Positions 49,365 to 58,636 of a DNA stretch of 64,000 bases are shown here, in pieces. Made by a program: the position numbers and the translations under genes. The notes beneath the pieces are model-generated. The model did no database searches, had not been told where the DNA came from, and worked only from the letters and a program-made list of their open reading frames with translations. Source of the stretch: JANELJ01 sp024511395 (GTDB taxonomy: Bacteria; Pseudomonadota; Gammaproteobacteria; GRL18). Numbering within the stretch: position 1 is the first letter of the stretch; each line of letters opens with the position of its first letter. Location: positions 930,001-994,000 of the forward strand of contig OY820613.1 in assembly GCA_963681975.1 (NCBI GenBank), read 5' to 3'.

Positions 49365-49970
49365 ATGACTCAAAAAGTTGTAACGGTTGCTGTTACAGGT
49401 GCCTCTGGTGCTCCTTATTTTATTCAATTATTAAAAAGTCTTTTTTCTGCACAGGTTAAAGTCAATCTACTGTTTTCTTCTGCGGCTCGAATTGTTGCTG
49501 CAACTGAACTTGAGCTGGAACTACCTTCTGATAAACAGGCACTTAAGCCTTTTCTGCTTAAATACCTAGAAACATCTGACTCCGATTTACTGGAAATTTA
49601 TGGTAAGGAAGAATGGACTGCACCGGTCGCCAGTGGCTCTAATCCTGCCCGGACTATGATTATCTGCCCCTGTTCCATGGGTACTCTTTCGGCTATTGCT
49701 CATGGCGCCAGTAATAATTTAATTGAACGTGCGGCTGATGTGATATTGAAGGAACGCAAGCAGCTTATCTTATTAACCCGTGAAATGCCCTATTCTTCAA
49801 TCCACCTTGAAAATATGCTTAAATTAAGCCAGATGGGGGTAACCATTATACCCGCTTCACCGGGATTTTATCATCAGCCTCGTTCTATTGATGATCTGGT
49901 GAATTTTGTAGTAGCCAGAATACTCGATCATATTGGTGTAAAACACAACTTGGTATCACGTTGGGGTTAG
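49365..49970 (+). CDS. ubiX: Flavin prenyltransferase UbiX
   Basis: UbiX makes prenylated FMN, the cofactor of the UbiD decarboxylase in ubiquinone synthesis. The 201-residue flavoprotein has VTGASGAPYFIQLL, the CPCSMGTLSAIAHG loop, LTREMPYSSIHLENMLKLS and IIPASPGFYHQPRS. It is intact and ends in TAG. A LON-domain gene, now broken, follows. Confidence 0.95.
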   Translation: MTQKVVTVAVTGASGAPYFIQLLKSLFSAQVKVNLLFSSAARIVAATELELELPSDKQALKPFLLKYLETSDSDLLEIYGKEEWTAPVASGSNPARTMIICPCSMGTLSAIAHGASNNLIERAADVILKERKQLILLTREMPYSSIHLENMLKLSQMGVTIIPASPGFYHQPRSIDDLVNFVVARILDHIGVKHNLVSRWG

Positions 49971-50231
49971 GTTTTAACTGAAAATTTAAAATATGGACAG
50001 ATAGCTATGACTAATGCAGCGAACAACGAAACAGATTCAGCATTAATTATTAAGCGCCTGTCTATATTTCCCTTAAAAACAGTTCTGTTTCCAGAAGGGC
50101 CGCTTTCCTTAAAAATATTTGAACCCCGTTATCTCGATATGCTCACAGAGTGTGAGAAGAACGGTACCGGTTTTGGGGTCTGTCTGATCAGGGATGGTAA
50201 TGAAACCGGTAAAGCTGCGGATATTTATTTA

Positions 50232-51729
50232 GTTCAACCTGAATAATACCGTTTTAAGCCTGACCTCAAGCCAGGTTTAAAGCAGCAGATTGCTCCGGTT
50301 TGATAAAACACCCCATCAAACCGGAAATAATTTTGAGCCACAAAAGCCGGAGCTTATTGAGGATCTTTCTTAAGTTATGACCAGCGGCTACCATAACCAC
50401 ATTAATGGCATCACCGACTGCACCTTTGAGGTAGCAGCGGTCTAAACGGCCATCGTTTTTCATATGACCAATTTCAGGCTCAATCGCACTGCGCCGTTTT
50501 AATGCCTTTTTAATACTTCGGGTAACGCCTCGTTTCTGACCTGAGATAAAAACTTTCGTGTCTTTTACTTCATGTCCACGATAACCCCGGTCAACAAAGC
50601 ACTGTTCCGGTTGTACTGCTGTAAACTGTTTTATCTGCTCCAGTTGTGGTAACAAGGTATGTCCATCATAAGGATTTCCTGGACAACTTTGAGCCCCAAT
50701 AACAAAGCCTTCCTTGTTGGTCACAGCGATACTGGCTTTAACCCCAAATTCATAAGGCTTATGAGCTTTGCCTTTACTGACACACTCGACTTCCGGGGCG
50801 TGTAAACTGTAAAGCTTGTTCTTACTGTGCTGCTCCTGCTCTATCAGTTTCTGTGCCTGTTCCAGAACCACTTCAAACAGTGACTGAATATCAACAGAAT
50901 AATTGGGCAGTTGTCGTTCAATATCCCTTTTAACGCGACCTAAATGGGATTTCAGTTTATTATTCATTTTCTTCATGCGTTTAAACTGTTTTGCATGAGC
51001 ATAACGACTGGCCATTAATACATATTGAGGTCCAATCCGATTATAATTCTGGCGCAGTTTAATACCGTGCTCTTTGGACAGTTTAACCAGGTTTTCTCTG
51101 GCTTTGTTCAGGAGCTTTGAATCGGTTGGAAAAGCGATGTTCTTTTCCTGTACGGTAGTATCTACCGTGACTTTCTTTAAACTGCCGGGCTTTATGGTTT
51201 TACTCTTTAGTCCGGCCTTAATGGTTTCAATCAGTAATTTTTCACTGCCTGACTTACCCAGCCGGTTACGCCATTTGGTCATGGTCGTAGGGTGTATAGG
51301 CATCTTATGCTGAAAGTATTCTTCTCCACAAAAACATTGCCAGTACGGATTTTCTGTCCAGCTTTTTACGACCTGTTCATCCGATAAATCATGCAGATGT
51401 TTCAGGTAATGCAATCCTGCAATCAGGCGAGTGCGTATAGCAGGAGCGCCTTTAGTGGATATAAACAGGGCTCCCCATTCTTTATCAAGACTTTCCCAGT
51501 TTATGTGTTTTGATAACTTAATCAACTCATGATTTAAGTCCAGCATGTTTTCAAGACGCATCCTGAACAGGTCTTCCTGAGGTATTTTTGGCTGTTTCTT
51601 TGGCTTCATTTTGGTATGGAAATTTGCAAGGTAATAAGGCTTATTTTACCAAAAACCTGCAAATTTAACACCCATAATCAAGCAATATTTCTTTATAAAT
51701 CAATGCTATATGTTTTATTCAGGGTGGAC
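50232..51729 (-). mobile_element. IS5-family insertion sequence, copy 3
   Basis: A 1498-bp element with ends GTTCAACCTGAATAA and GTCCACCCTGAATAA (inverted), flanked by TATTTA (50226-50231 and 51730-51735). It splits the LON-domain gene. Confidence 0.95.
50266..51609 (-). CDS. IS5-family transposase, copy 3
   Basis: An intact 447-residue transposase, nearly identical to copy 2. All DDE residues are present. Because the target gene is otherwise recognisable, this insertion is probably recent. Confidence 0.94.
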   Translation of the reverse strand: MKPKKQPKIPQEDLFRMRLENMLDLNHELIKLSKHINWESLDKEWGALFISTKGAPAIRTRLIAGLHYLKHLHDLSDEQVVKSWTENPYWQCFCGEEYFQHKMPIHPTTMTKWRNRLGKSGSEKLLIETIKAGLKSKTIKPGSLKKVTVDTTVQEKNIAFPTDSKLLNKARENLVKLSKEHGIKLRQNYNRIGPQYVLMASRYAHAKQFKRMKKMNNKLKSHLGRVKRDIERQLPNYSVDIQSLFEVVLEQAQKLIEQEQHSKNKLYSLHAPEVECVSKGKAHKPYEFGVKASIAVTNKEGFVIGAQSCPGNPYDGHTLLPQLEQIKQFTAVQPEQCFVDRGYRGHEVKDTKVFISGQKRGVTRSIKKALKRRSAIEPEIGHMKNDGRLDRCYLKGAVGDAINVVMVAAGHNLRKILNKLRLLWLKIISGLMGCFIKPEQSAALNLA

Positions 51730-52113
51730 TATTTAACAGGCACCTTGGCACAGGTTACTTTCTGGGAAAACCGCAAGGATGGTTTACTGGGAGTATCCGT
51801 TAAGGGCGAACGCAAGTTTTATATTCTGGATAAAACGATAGAAAAAAACGAACTGACGGTTGCTGAAATTAAGCTTGTGGAACTTGAACCGGTTCAGGCT
51901 GTACCGGAACAGTTTTTGCCCATGGTGACTGTTCTGGAAAAAATAATGCAAAGCCTGAAACACCCTTATATTACCCTGGAAAAAAATACAATAATGCCTG
52001 CTGGGTGGGTTCGCGTCTGGGGGAATTATTACCCCTGTCTCTGGAGAAAAAACAGCAATTACTAGAAATGAACGAAGCCAATGCCCGCCTGGCCATGCTT
52101 TATGAAGAAATGC

Positions 52114-52803
52114 TTACCATGGGTATTTTATCTGAGTAAGTCCCAGGGCCAGTAGTGTTATTAATACCAGTCCAGTATAAGCCCAGTCTTTTCTATGATG
52201 TTTTGAGCGTTTGATCATAAAGCTAATAACAATTAGTCCGGTCAGAATGGTTAATAAACTGCCCACCTGAATTTCTAGGTACTGATCCAGGCGTTTATAC
52301 AGATCGCCTATAAGATAACCGGGTAGTATATAAGCGGGGGCCCATACTAGGGCAGAAAGTACATTAACCACAAAAAACAGTTTTTCGGACATACCCAGAC
52401 TGCCGGCTATAGTAGGAATAACTGCACGGATCGGCCCGACAAACCGTCCCAGTACCACGCTGTAACTTCCATACCGGTGAAAAAATTCTTCGCCTTTGAG
52501 AAAAGCCTCTTTATGACGGGCATAGAGTCTGGAATGATGTAAAGGCTCCTTAAAATATACCCCAATCCAGAAACTGATATTATCGCCGATAACGGCCCCG
52601 AGGAAGGCCCAGAACAGGGTAGGCCAGAGTTCCAGTGTGCCGGAGGCAATTAAACCGCCAATGGCCAGCAGAGCCGTAGAACCGGGAAAGAAAAAACCAA
52701 TCAATAACAGAGTTTCCAGAAAGGCGATGCCAAAAATCAGCAGATAGGTGTACTCGTTCTGCTTAATAAGTTGTGCAAAATCCAGAGAATATAAATAATC
52801 CAT
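52114..52803 (-). CDS. DedA-family membrane protein
   Basis: This 229-residue inner-membrane protein belongs to the DedA (SNARE-associated/VTT) family, whose members move undecaprenyl phosphate or phospholipids across the membrane. The conserved segments are FFPGSTALLAIGGLIASG, GDNISFWIGVYF and RFVGPIRAVIPTIAGSLGM, with the acidic and Arg residues of the family. Its gene ends 6 bp after the ABC permease gene, so it probably shares the transcript. It is intact. Confidence 0.92.
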   Translation of the reverse strand: MDYLYSLDFAQLIKQNEYTYLLIFGIAFLETLLLIGFFFPGSTALLAIGGLIASGTLELWPTLFWAFLGAVIGDNISFWIGVYFKEPLHHSRLYARHKEAFLKGEEFFHRYGSYSVVLGRFVGPIRAVIPTIAGSLGMSEKLFFVVNVLSALVWAPAYILPGYLIGDLYKRLDQYLEIQVGSLLTILTGLIVISFMIKRSKHHRKDWAYTGLVLITLLALGLTQIKYPW

Positions 52804-52809
52804 AGCGGT

Positions 52810-53583
52810 TTACTTCTTAATACCAATACCCCGGTGTAATAACCACAGACTGATGATGCCGAGCAATAGAATAAAGCCCAGAATGATCAGAATAGCAGTA
52901 CTGAGACTGGCATCAGAAACCCCCAGCATACCCATTCGAAAACCGTTAACCATGTAGAGCACAGGATTAAACAGAGAGACATTTTGCCAGAAAGAGGGCA
53001 GCATATCGATGGAGTAAAATACACCGCCAAGATAAGTCAAAGGGGTTAGTACAAAAGTAGGAACAATACTGATGTCATCAAAACTATTTGCAAAGATGGC
53101 GTTTATCAGCCCTGCCAGGGAGAACAGCACCGCCGTTAAGATGGCAATGGCTATGGTAATCACATAGTTGTCCACCGTAATAGTAGTAAAAAACAGGGAA
53201 ACCAGAGTGACTACCAGTCCAACGACCATACCCCGGGCCACTCCGCCAGACACATAGCCAGCAATAATGGTTAAGTTGGATACCGGAGATACCAGCAGTT
53301 CCTCAATATGATGATGAAACTTGGTACCGTAAAATGACGAAACTACATTGGCATAGGAGTTGGTAATAATCGACATAATGATAAGACCGGGGACGATGTA
53401 ATCCATATAGGAGTAATTATCAATATCGCCCAGCTGTGAACCAATCAGACGGCCAAAAATAATAAAATATAAAGTAGTGGTAATGGCTGGAGGAACAATA
53501 GTCTGTAGCCATATCCTGGAAAAGCGTAAAATTTCCTTAATGACTATGGTGTTATAAGCTGTCAGGTTAGCTTTGAAGTACAT
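52810..53583 (-). CDS. ABC-2 type exporter permease, YadH-like
   Basis: The permease has six membrane segments of the ABC-2 superfamily, including the conserved YMDYIVPGLIIMSIITNSYANV region and PLTYLGGVFYSIDMLP. I place the start at the ATG at 53581-53583 (MYFKANLTAYNT), giving 257 residues, matching YadH; a longer frame reaching 53640 overlaps the ATPase gene by 74 bp and is less likely. The start overlaps the upstream ATPase gene by 17 bp. The substrate is unknown. Confidence 0.92.
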   Translation of the reverse strand: MYFKANLTAYNTIVIKEILRFSRIWLQTIVPPAITTTLYFIIFGRLIGSQLGDIDNYSYMDYIVPGLIIMSIITNSYANVVSSFYGTKFHHHIEELLVSPVSNLTIIAGYVSGGVARGMVVGLVVTLVSLFFTTITVDNYVITIAIAILTAVLFSLAGLINAIFANSFDDISIVPTFVLTPLTYLGGVFYSIDMLPSFWQNVSLFNPVLYMVNGFRMGMLGVSDASLSTAILIILGFILLLGIISLWLLHRGIGIKK

Positions 53584-54520
53584 GATTCGACTGAACCGTT
53601 GGCTGGTTATTATTAACGAGGTGTAAAAACAGCTGTTCAAGACGGTTGCTTTTATTACGCATGCTCAGCACTTCAACCTGCTGATCACTGAGCAACTGAA
53701 ATAAATGATTCAAACTCTCATGTTTTATGACTTCCACTTCAAGAATTCGGTTTTCCACCAGTCTCATAGGGTAATCTTTAAGTTTAGGTGCATATTCTAG
53801 TGGCTGTTTCAGGTTGAGCACCAGGCATTCACTGTCCAGTTCATCCAGCAGTTCCAGCATTGTACAGTTCTTAATGATTTCGCCCTGATTAATAATAGCA
53901 ATATGCTTACAGAGCTGTTCGGCTTCTTCCAGGTAATGGGTGGTCAGAATAATCGTGGTACCCTGTTCATTGAGTTCCTGCAGAAATGACCACATACTGC
54001 GGCGTATTTCTATATCTACCCCAGCTGTAGGTTCATCCAGTATTAGTATTTGCGGGTTGTGCATCAGTGCCCGTGCAATCATCAGGCGGCGTTTCATACC
54101 GCCGGATAATTCCCGTGCCATTTCACGGCGTTTATCCCATAATTCAAGCTGCTTCAGGCGTTGTTCTGCTCTCTTAAATGCTTCTTTACGTTTAACACCA
54201 TAAAAACCGGCCTGGTTAACCAGTATTTCTTCAACGGGTTCAAAGACATTAAAGTTAAATTCCTGGGGGACAATACCCAGGTTTTGCTTCGCTTCACGAG
54301 GATATTTATTTAAATCATAGCCCTGAATAATGATCCGCCCGGAGGTTTTATTGATTAATGAACAGACAATGCCAATGGCCGTCGATTTACCGGCACCATT
54401 GGGGCCGAGCAGAGCTAGAAAGTCACCCTGTCGTACACTCAGGTTAATTCCTTTCAGTGCCTCAAAACCGTTGTTATAGGTTTTTCTCAGGTCTTTAATT
54501 TCCAGTGCATGGATACTCAT
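53567..54520 (-). CDS. ABC exporter ATP-binding protein, YadG-like
   Basis: This is the ATPase of the YadGH-like exporter. The 317-residue protein has Walker A LLGPNGAGKSTAIG, a Q loop (VPQEFNF), signature ELSGGMKRRLMIARAL, Walker B ILILDEPTAGVD and the H loop TTHYLEEAEQ. The C-terminal ~80 residues are the usual tail. It leads the operon ATPase, permease, DedA. It is intact. Confidence 0.95.
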   Translation of the reverse strand: MSIHALEIKDLRKTYNNGFEALKGINLSVRQGDFLALLGPNGAGKSTAIGIVCSLINKTSGRIIIQGYDLNKYPREAKQNLGIVPQEFNFNVFEPVEEILVNQAGFYGVKRKEAFKRAEQRLKQLELWDKRREMARELSGGMKRRLMIARALMHNPQILILDEPTAGVDIEIRRSMWSFLQELNEQGTTIILTTHYLEEAEQLCKHIAIINQGEIIKNCTMLELLDELDSECLVLNLKQPLEYAPKLKDYPMRLVENRILEVEVIKHESLNHLFQLLSDQQVEVLSMRNKSNRLEQLFLHLVNNNQPTVQSNHVLQS

Positions 54521-54671
54521 ATAAATTCAACGGGTTTATTAGGTTAAATTGCGCTTAAGTGTAACACTTTTCAAGGTAAAGGCTGTATTAGATTCTGTGT
54601 ATTAAAGGAATATATCTTGCATATATAGTGTATATTATCTATATTTAAAGAGAGGTTGTTAGCCTGGACTG

Positions 54672-55909
54672 CAGGGCGGGAGCATACTTTGATCAAAATT
54701 TAACCAAATAATAATTTGGTCAGCATATCATCATCCCATGCTGCCCGTTTTAGCTTACCTTTCATACTGTCTTTAACAGGAGACAGTTTAGCGATATTAA
54801 GCGTAAAACGTCGAAACAATGCCATATTCTCAGGGCTGTCTCCTGTTCGTATTCTTGAATCGTCTTCTTTAAAAACAACATCTAACACCCAGTGCTGACT
54901 ATTTTCTATGTGCCAGTGACGCCTTATCTTCCGGGCGATATTCTCTACATCATCCTTCAATGAACTGATGTAACAGGAATATTCAGTCCGTTCTTTATTC
55001 TGGCTCTGTACCTGCCTTTTGACTTCAATAACACTGTGTAAGCCTTGCCATGATTGTGCTGATTCAATCCAGTCGGTGACATCCAGCCGGATATAGCGAC
55101 GCCGTTCAATACGACCATGTCCTTTATCCACTTCCTCATAAGACTGACTACTAACTACTAATAGTTTCCGGTTCATCCCGTTTTATCTTATGAAACCAGG
55201 CTTTAGTTTCCTCATAAAGTGTTTTCTGGTTATTTTTAATCTGGATGACATAGTCAGCCTGCTGTTTTCTTAATGTGGGCACCGTCTCTTTCTGGCAGTG
55301 CATCCAGGGTGACACAACTGTCTTTAACATCAAACAGTTCAAGGCTCTCCTGTACGCTTTTAATTTCATTCTTTTTATCTGCAGAACGGCTTTGATAAAC
55401 CACCAGACCACTGTCAACCGCCATTACAGAAAGCAGGTGTAAAGCCGTCATTTTATCCCCGTTATGATGGCTTCTCCTTAAGGTTTTACCATCAATAGCC
55501 AGATGTTCATGAGCTTGTTTTTCCCTTACGCTATTTAGCCAGCTAACAAAACAATCCAACCGGTTATCCGGCGATAAACTCCCTATAATTCAGGCTATTG
55601 TATGGCGCCGGGGTATGCCTTGTTCAAATGCACGGTATTTTCTTAACCACTCCAGCTTTGATTCACCAAAGCGTTGAATGTCTTTCCAGCCTTCTGCTCC
55701 ACATAAAATAGCCACCAGAGTTAAAAATACTATATCCAGTAATTCGTACTGGATGTTTATATCTGTTCGGCCGTCTTGTAGTGATTTAAAATGAGGGTCA
55801 AAGTTCATCAGAGTCTCCAAATGCTTACTTTAAAGATCTGAGCCTCATCTTTCAAATTAGTTCAATTTAATTTCTGGTTGCTTTTTGAGCAAAGTATGAG
55901 CCGGCCCTG
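54672..55909 (-). mobile_element. ISAs1-family insertion sequence, decayed
   Basis: The ends are inverted repeats of about 24 bp (CAGGGC-GG-CATACTTTG-TCAAAA, at 54672 and ending 55909). No target duplication was seen. The transposase is broken in several places. It abuts a truncated GGDEF-EAL gene. Confidence 0.88.
54700..55820 (-). pseudogene. ISAs1-family transposase, broken
   Basis: Pieces in shifted frames cover the whole family protein. The N-terminus reads FDPHFKSLQDGRTDINIQY, the middle reads EHLAIDGKTLRRSHH, and the C-terminus reads RRHWHIENSQHWVLDVVFKED and GKLKRAAWDDDMLTKLLFG. The frame is lost near 55590, 55290 and 55170, by a premature stop and frameshifts. It is inactive. Confidence 0.9.
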
Positions 55910-55910
55910 A

Positions 55911-57449
55911 ATTAGTAATGATTCCAGGCGCGAAGTTATTGCCAGGCTTCAGGAATTACGTCAGGGTAAATGACAACATCTGCAGCATGAATCAGATGTG
56001 AAATGCACGGTTAAAAATAGCTGTATTATTTCCTGGTTTCATTCACGACTATCCATGCCCGGCGATGATGGTGCCATCATGCTATCCGTTGGTATTGATG
56101 TAACGGATCGTAAGGAAGCGGTTGATAAACTTGAATGGATTGCAGATCATGACCCGCTGACCCATCTGTACAACCGCAGATGCTTCCAGAAAGAACTAGA
56201 AAACATTATTGATATTGCCAAGCAGTATGACAGAAGTGGTGCACTGCTGTATTTTGATATGGATCATTTTAAATACCTCAATGATACTCAGGGGCATCAG
56301 GCAGGAGACAGGATGCTGATCATGATATCCAAAAAACTGCGCTCAATCCTGAAAAGACCGGATATTGTCGCACGGCTGGGTGGTGATGAGTTTGCAGTTA
56401 TCCTAGCTGAGGCAGATGAAGATATTGCCATTTCAGTGGCTAAAAGGATTATAAACACTATTTGTTCCATTGAGTCCAAGATGCTCGGTGGCGCACACAA
56501 TATATCCGTTAGTATAGGAATTGTAATATTTCCTAACGATGGTCTTAATGTGGATGAATTATTGTCCAATGCGGATATGGCAATGTACCAGGTTAAGCAG
56601 AAAAAACGTGGTGAATACCATCTCTTTTCCTCCGATATTCATGTTAAAGAGCCCCTTAATCAATTAATTATCAGAAAAAAACGCATCGAAAAGGCCATAA
56701 AAGACGATCAGTTTGTACTTTATTTTCAACCTATTCTGGATTTAAAAACCAATAAGATTTCCCGTTATGAAACACTCATTAGAATGGTGTCTGAAGATGG
56801 TTCAATACAGACGCCGGATACTTTTATATCTGAAGCTGAGCAACTGGATTTAATTGGTGATATTGATCGTCTTGTGATTAAAAAAGCCATTAAGGCTTTA
56901 AGTGAATTCAAGGAACAGGGCTATGATTTAAGCCTGTCAATTAACCTGTCCGGCAAGGCAATGGATGCACCTGATATTCTTAAACTGGTACAGCAAAAAC
57001 TGGATAAGTTTCAAGTAGAGCCTTCAAGATTGATTATAGAAGTGATAGAAACGGCTGCGGTATCTGATATTGTCGGGTCTGAGCGTTTAATGTATGAAAT
57101 TAACGAACTGGGCTGTCATTTTGCCCTGGATGATTTTGGCGTCGGCTTCTCTTCTTTCTTCTACCTTAAGCAACTGCCCGTTGATTTTGTAAAAATTGAC
57201 GGCATGTTTATCCGTCAGCTACCTTTTAGTGATGAAGACCAGATCTTCGTAAAAGCCCTCAACGAAATGGCATACGGCTTGGGCAAACAAACCGTTGCAG
57301 AATTTGTAGAAAATGAAGATATTCTGATAATGCTTAAAAAATACGGGGTGGATTATGCGCAGGGGTATTATATTGGTAAGCCGTTGCCGAATATTTTAAG
57401 AGATAGCGTTCAGCGTTCAGAAAGAGCCAGAGCAAAGAGCACTAAATAG
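55911..57449 (+). pseudogene. Truncated PAS-GGDEF-EAL cyclic-di-GMP protein
   Basis: The intact frame (from a GTG at 55998) begins in the middle of a PAS/PAC sensor (SVGIDVTDRKEA), then has a GGDEF domain with an intact RLGGDEF active site and FDMDHFKYLND, and an EAL-type domain. That domain's signature is YETL instead of EAL, but Glu, SINLSGK, DDFGVGFSS and KIDGMFI are present. Upstream, EVIARLQELRQGK is part of the same PAS in frame, but ended by a TGA at 55971. The missing N-terminus abuts the ISAs1 element. The last residues (SVQRSERARAKSTK) come from a dispersed repeat, and the stop codon TAG comes from the IS630 insertion. Confidence 0.8.
57405..57440. repeat. Dispersed AGCGTTC-type repeat, copy at the GGDEF-EAL gene
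   Basis: AGCGTTCAGCGTTCAGAAAG followed by AGCCAGAGCAAAGAGC is the clearest form of the unit seen at seven places in the window. Here it is inside the coding frame. Confidence 0.75.
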
Positions 57450-58276
57450 CTGTTCCGAAATGGTGTCCATATAAATGGAACTTAAGCTTTGTTTATCGAA
57501 CAAAGAAATTAACCAAAACAACCTGATCAAACAAAGCTTAAGTATGAATAATATTATAACGGAACTGAGCCGTCCTGTACGCCAACGGTTAAAAAAAGTC
57601 GTACAATTTAATAAAGATGGTAACTACAGAAGTCGGGCTGAAGCTATTTTACTCCTGCATCAGTGCTACAGTAGGAAACAGGTTTCCCAATTACTGAATG
57701 CCAGCCGAACAAGCATAAGAAAATGGGTACAACGCTTTGAACAATTTGGTGAATCAGCCCTGTTTCCGGAAAACCGTGGCAGAACACCCTATAGTATTAA
57801 TGAAACCATTAGTACCCGGTTACTGGAACTGTTTCAGACACAGCCGAAAGAATTTGGATGTTTTAACTCAAGATGGACTTCGGAATTATTAACCCGGCAG
57901 GTCAACGAGGAATTTCAGACCCATATTCATTCCTGTTTTTACGCCTGATGGCAGAGTTAAGAAAAAGATACAGGCAGGCTAAAACCATCCGATTGATAGC
58001 GGATAATTATGTTATACATAAAAGCCAGATAACAAAAACATTTCTGTCCCATAATAAAAAGTTTGAGCTGATATTTCAGCCAGCCTATCACCCCTGGGTA
58101 AACAGAATAGAGCTATTATGGAAACAGTTACATGATACCGTAACCAGAAATCATTGACATTCAACAATGAAAAGCCTGATGGAAGATGTTAGAAAATTTA
58201 TGAATAATGTGTCCCTGTTTCCTGGTTCTGAAATTCAACAGAAAAGGTTATAGGGTGGACACCTTTTAGGATCAGC
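57449..58276 (+). mobile_element. IS630-family insertion sequence, copy 2 (internally deleted)
   Basis: The ends match copy 1 and the TA flanks are at 57447-57448 and 58277-58278. It is 828 bp, exactly 325 bp shorter than copy 1. The missing piece corresponds to copy-1 positions 26281-26605 and lies between two copies of ATTCATTC. Confidence 0.92.
57544..58253 (+). pseudogene. IS630-family transposase, internal deletion
   Basis: The N-terminal helix-turn-helix part is intact to TQTHIHS-type sequence near 57940. A 325-bp deletion then shifts the frame and removes the first catalytic Asp. The remaining C-terminal frame (KELRKRY to NRIELLWKQLH) carries the other two residues, with a later TGA at 58155-58157. 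It is inactive. Confidence 0.9.
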
Positions 58277-58279
58277 TAT

Positions 58280-58347
58280 TTAACTGAGGTAATCAATAAA
58301 TTTTAAATGATTCTCCTTTTTGGGGGATCTGAAACTCTAAACTTTAG
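58280..58347. repeat. Remnant end of an IS4-family element
   Basis: These 68 bp match the terminal segment of IS4 copy 2 at 60183-60250, including the end CTCTAAACTTTAG. The rest of the element is absent and the IS630 copy 2 ends 4 bp earlier. Confidence 0.8.
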
Positions 58348-58377
58348 TAACATTAAGAAAATAAAATAAAAAAACAC

Positions 58378-58406
58378 TTGCCAGCAAGGCCTGGTCTTTG
58401 TATTAT
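58378..58406 (+). promoter_or_regulatory. Promoter of tRNA-Val
   Basis: TTGCCA (58378-58383) and TATTAT (58401-58406) are 17 bp apart and lie about 60 bp before tRNA-Val. Confidence 0.65.
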
Positions 58407-58464
58407 ACGCACTCATTTCTGATGCATCCTGCATCAATAAATGTGATCCTTATGGACACGCAAC

Positions 58465-58541
58465 AGGCGCGTAGCTCAGTTGGTTAGAGCATCACCTTGA
58501 CATGGTGGGGGTCGGTGGTTCGAATCCACTCGCGCCTACCA
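58465..58541 (+). tRNA. tRNA-Val (GAC)
   Basis: This 77-nt tRNA has an AGGCGCG/CGCGCCT acceptor stem, TAGCTCAGTTGGTTAGA in the D arm, anticodon GAC and TTCGAATC in the T loop, and an encoded CCA. It closely resembles E. coli tRNA-Val2. It is isolated between IS remnants. Confidence 0.96.
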
Positions 58542-58636
58542 TTTATTGTTTCTACAATAAAACCTCTCAAAATAAAAGTCCCGTAATCGAAAGACAATCT
58601 GTGTCTGACATGGTTTTTCTGCTTATTTCATCTAAA

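Larger units (their letters stand above)
50007..52139 (+). pseudogene. LON substrate-binding-domain protein, split and frameshifted
   Basis: The first part (50007-50231) reads LSIFPLKTVLFPEGPLSLKIFEPRYLDM, typical of stand-alone LON domains. Copy 3 of the IS5-family element then interrupts it, duplicating TATTTA. After the insertion the frame continues TGTLAQVTFWENRKDGLLGVSVKGERKFYI. It shifts by one base around the A-run near 51986, and then reads CWVGSRLGELLPLSLEKKQQLLE to a TAA at 52137-52139. So there are two lesions. The gene overlaps the end of the convergent DedA gene. Confidence 0.85.
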
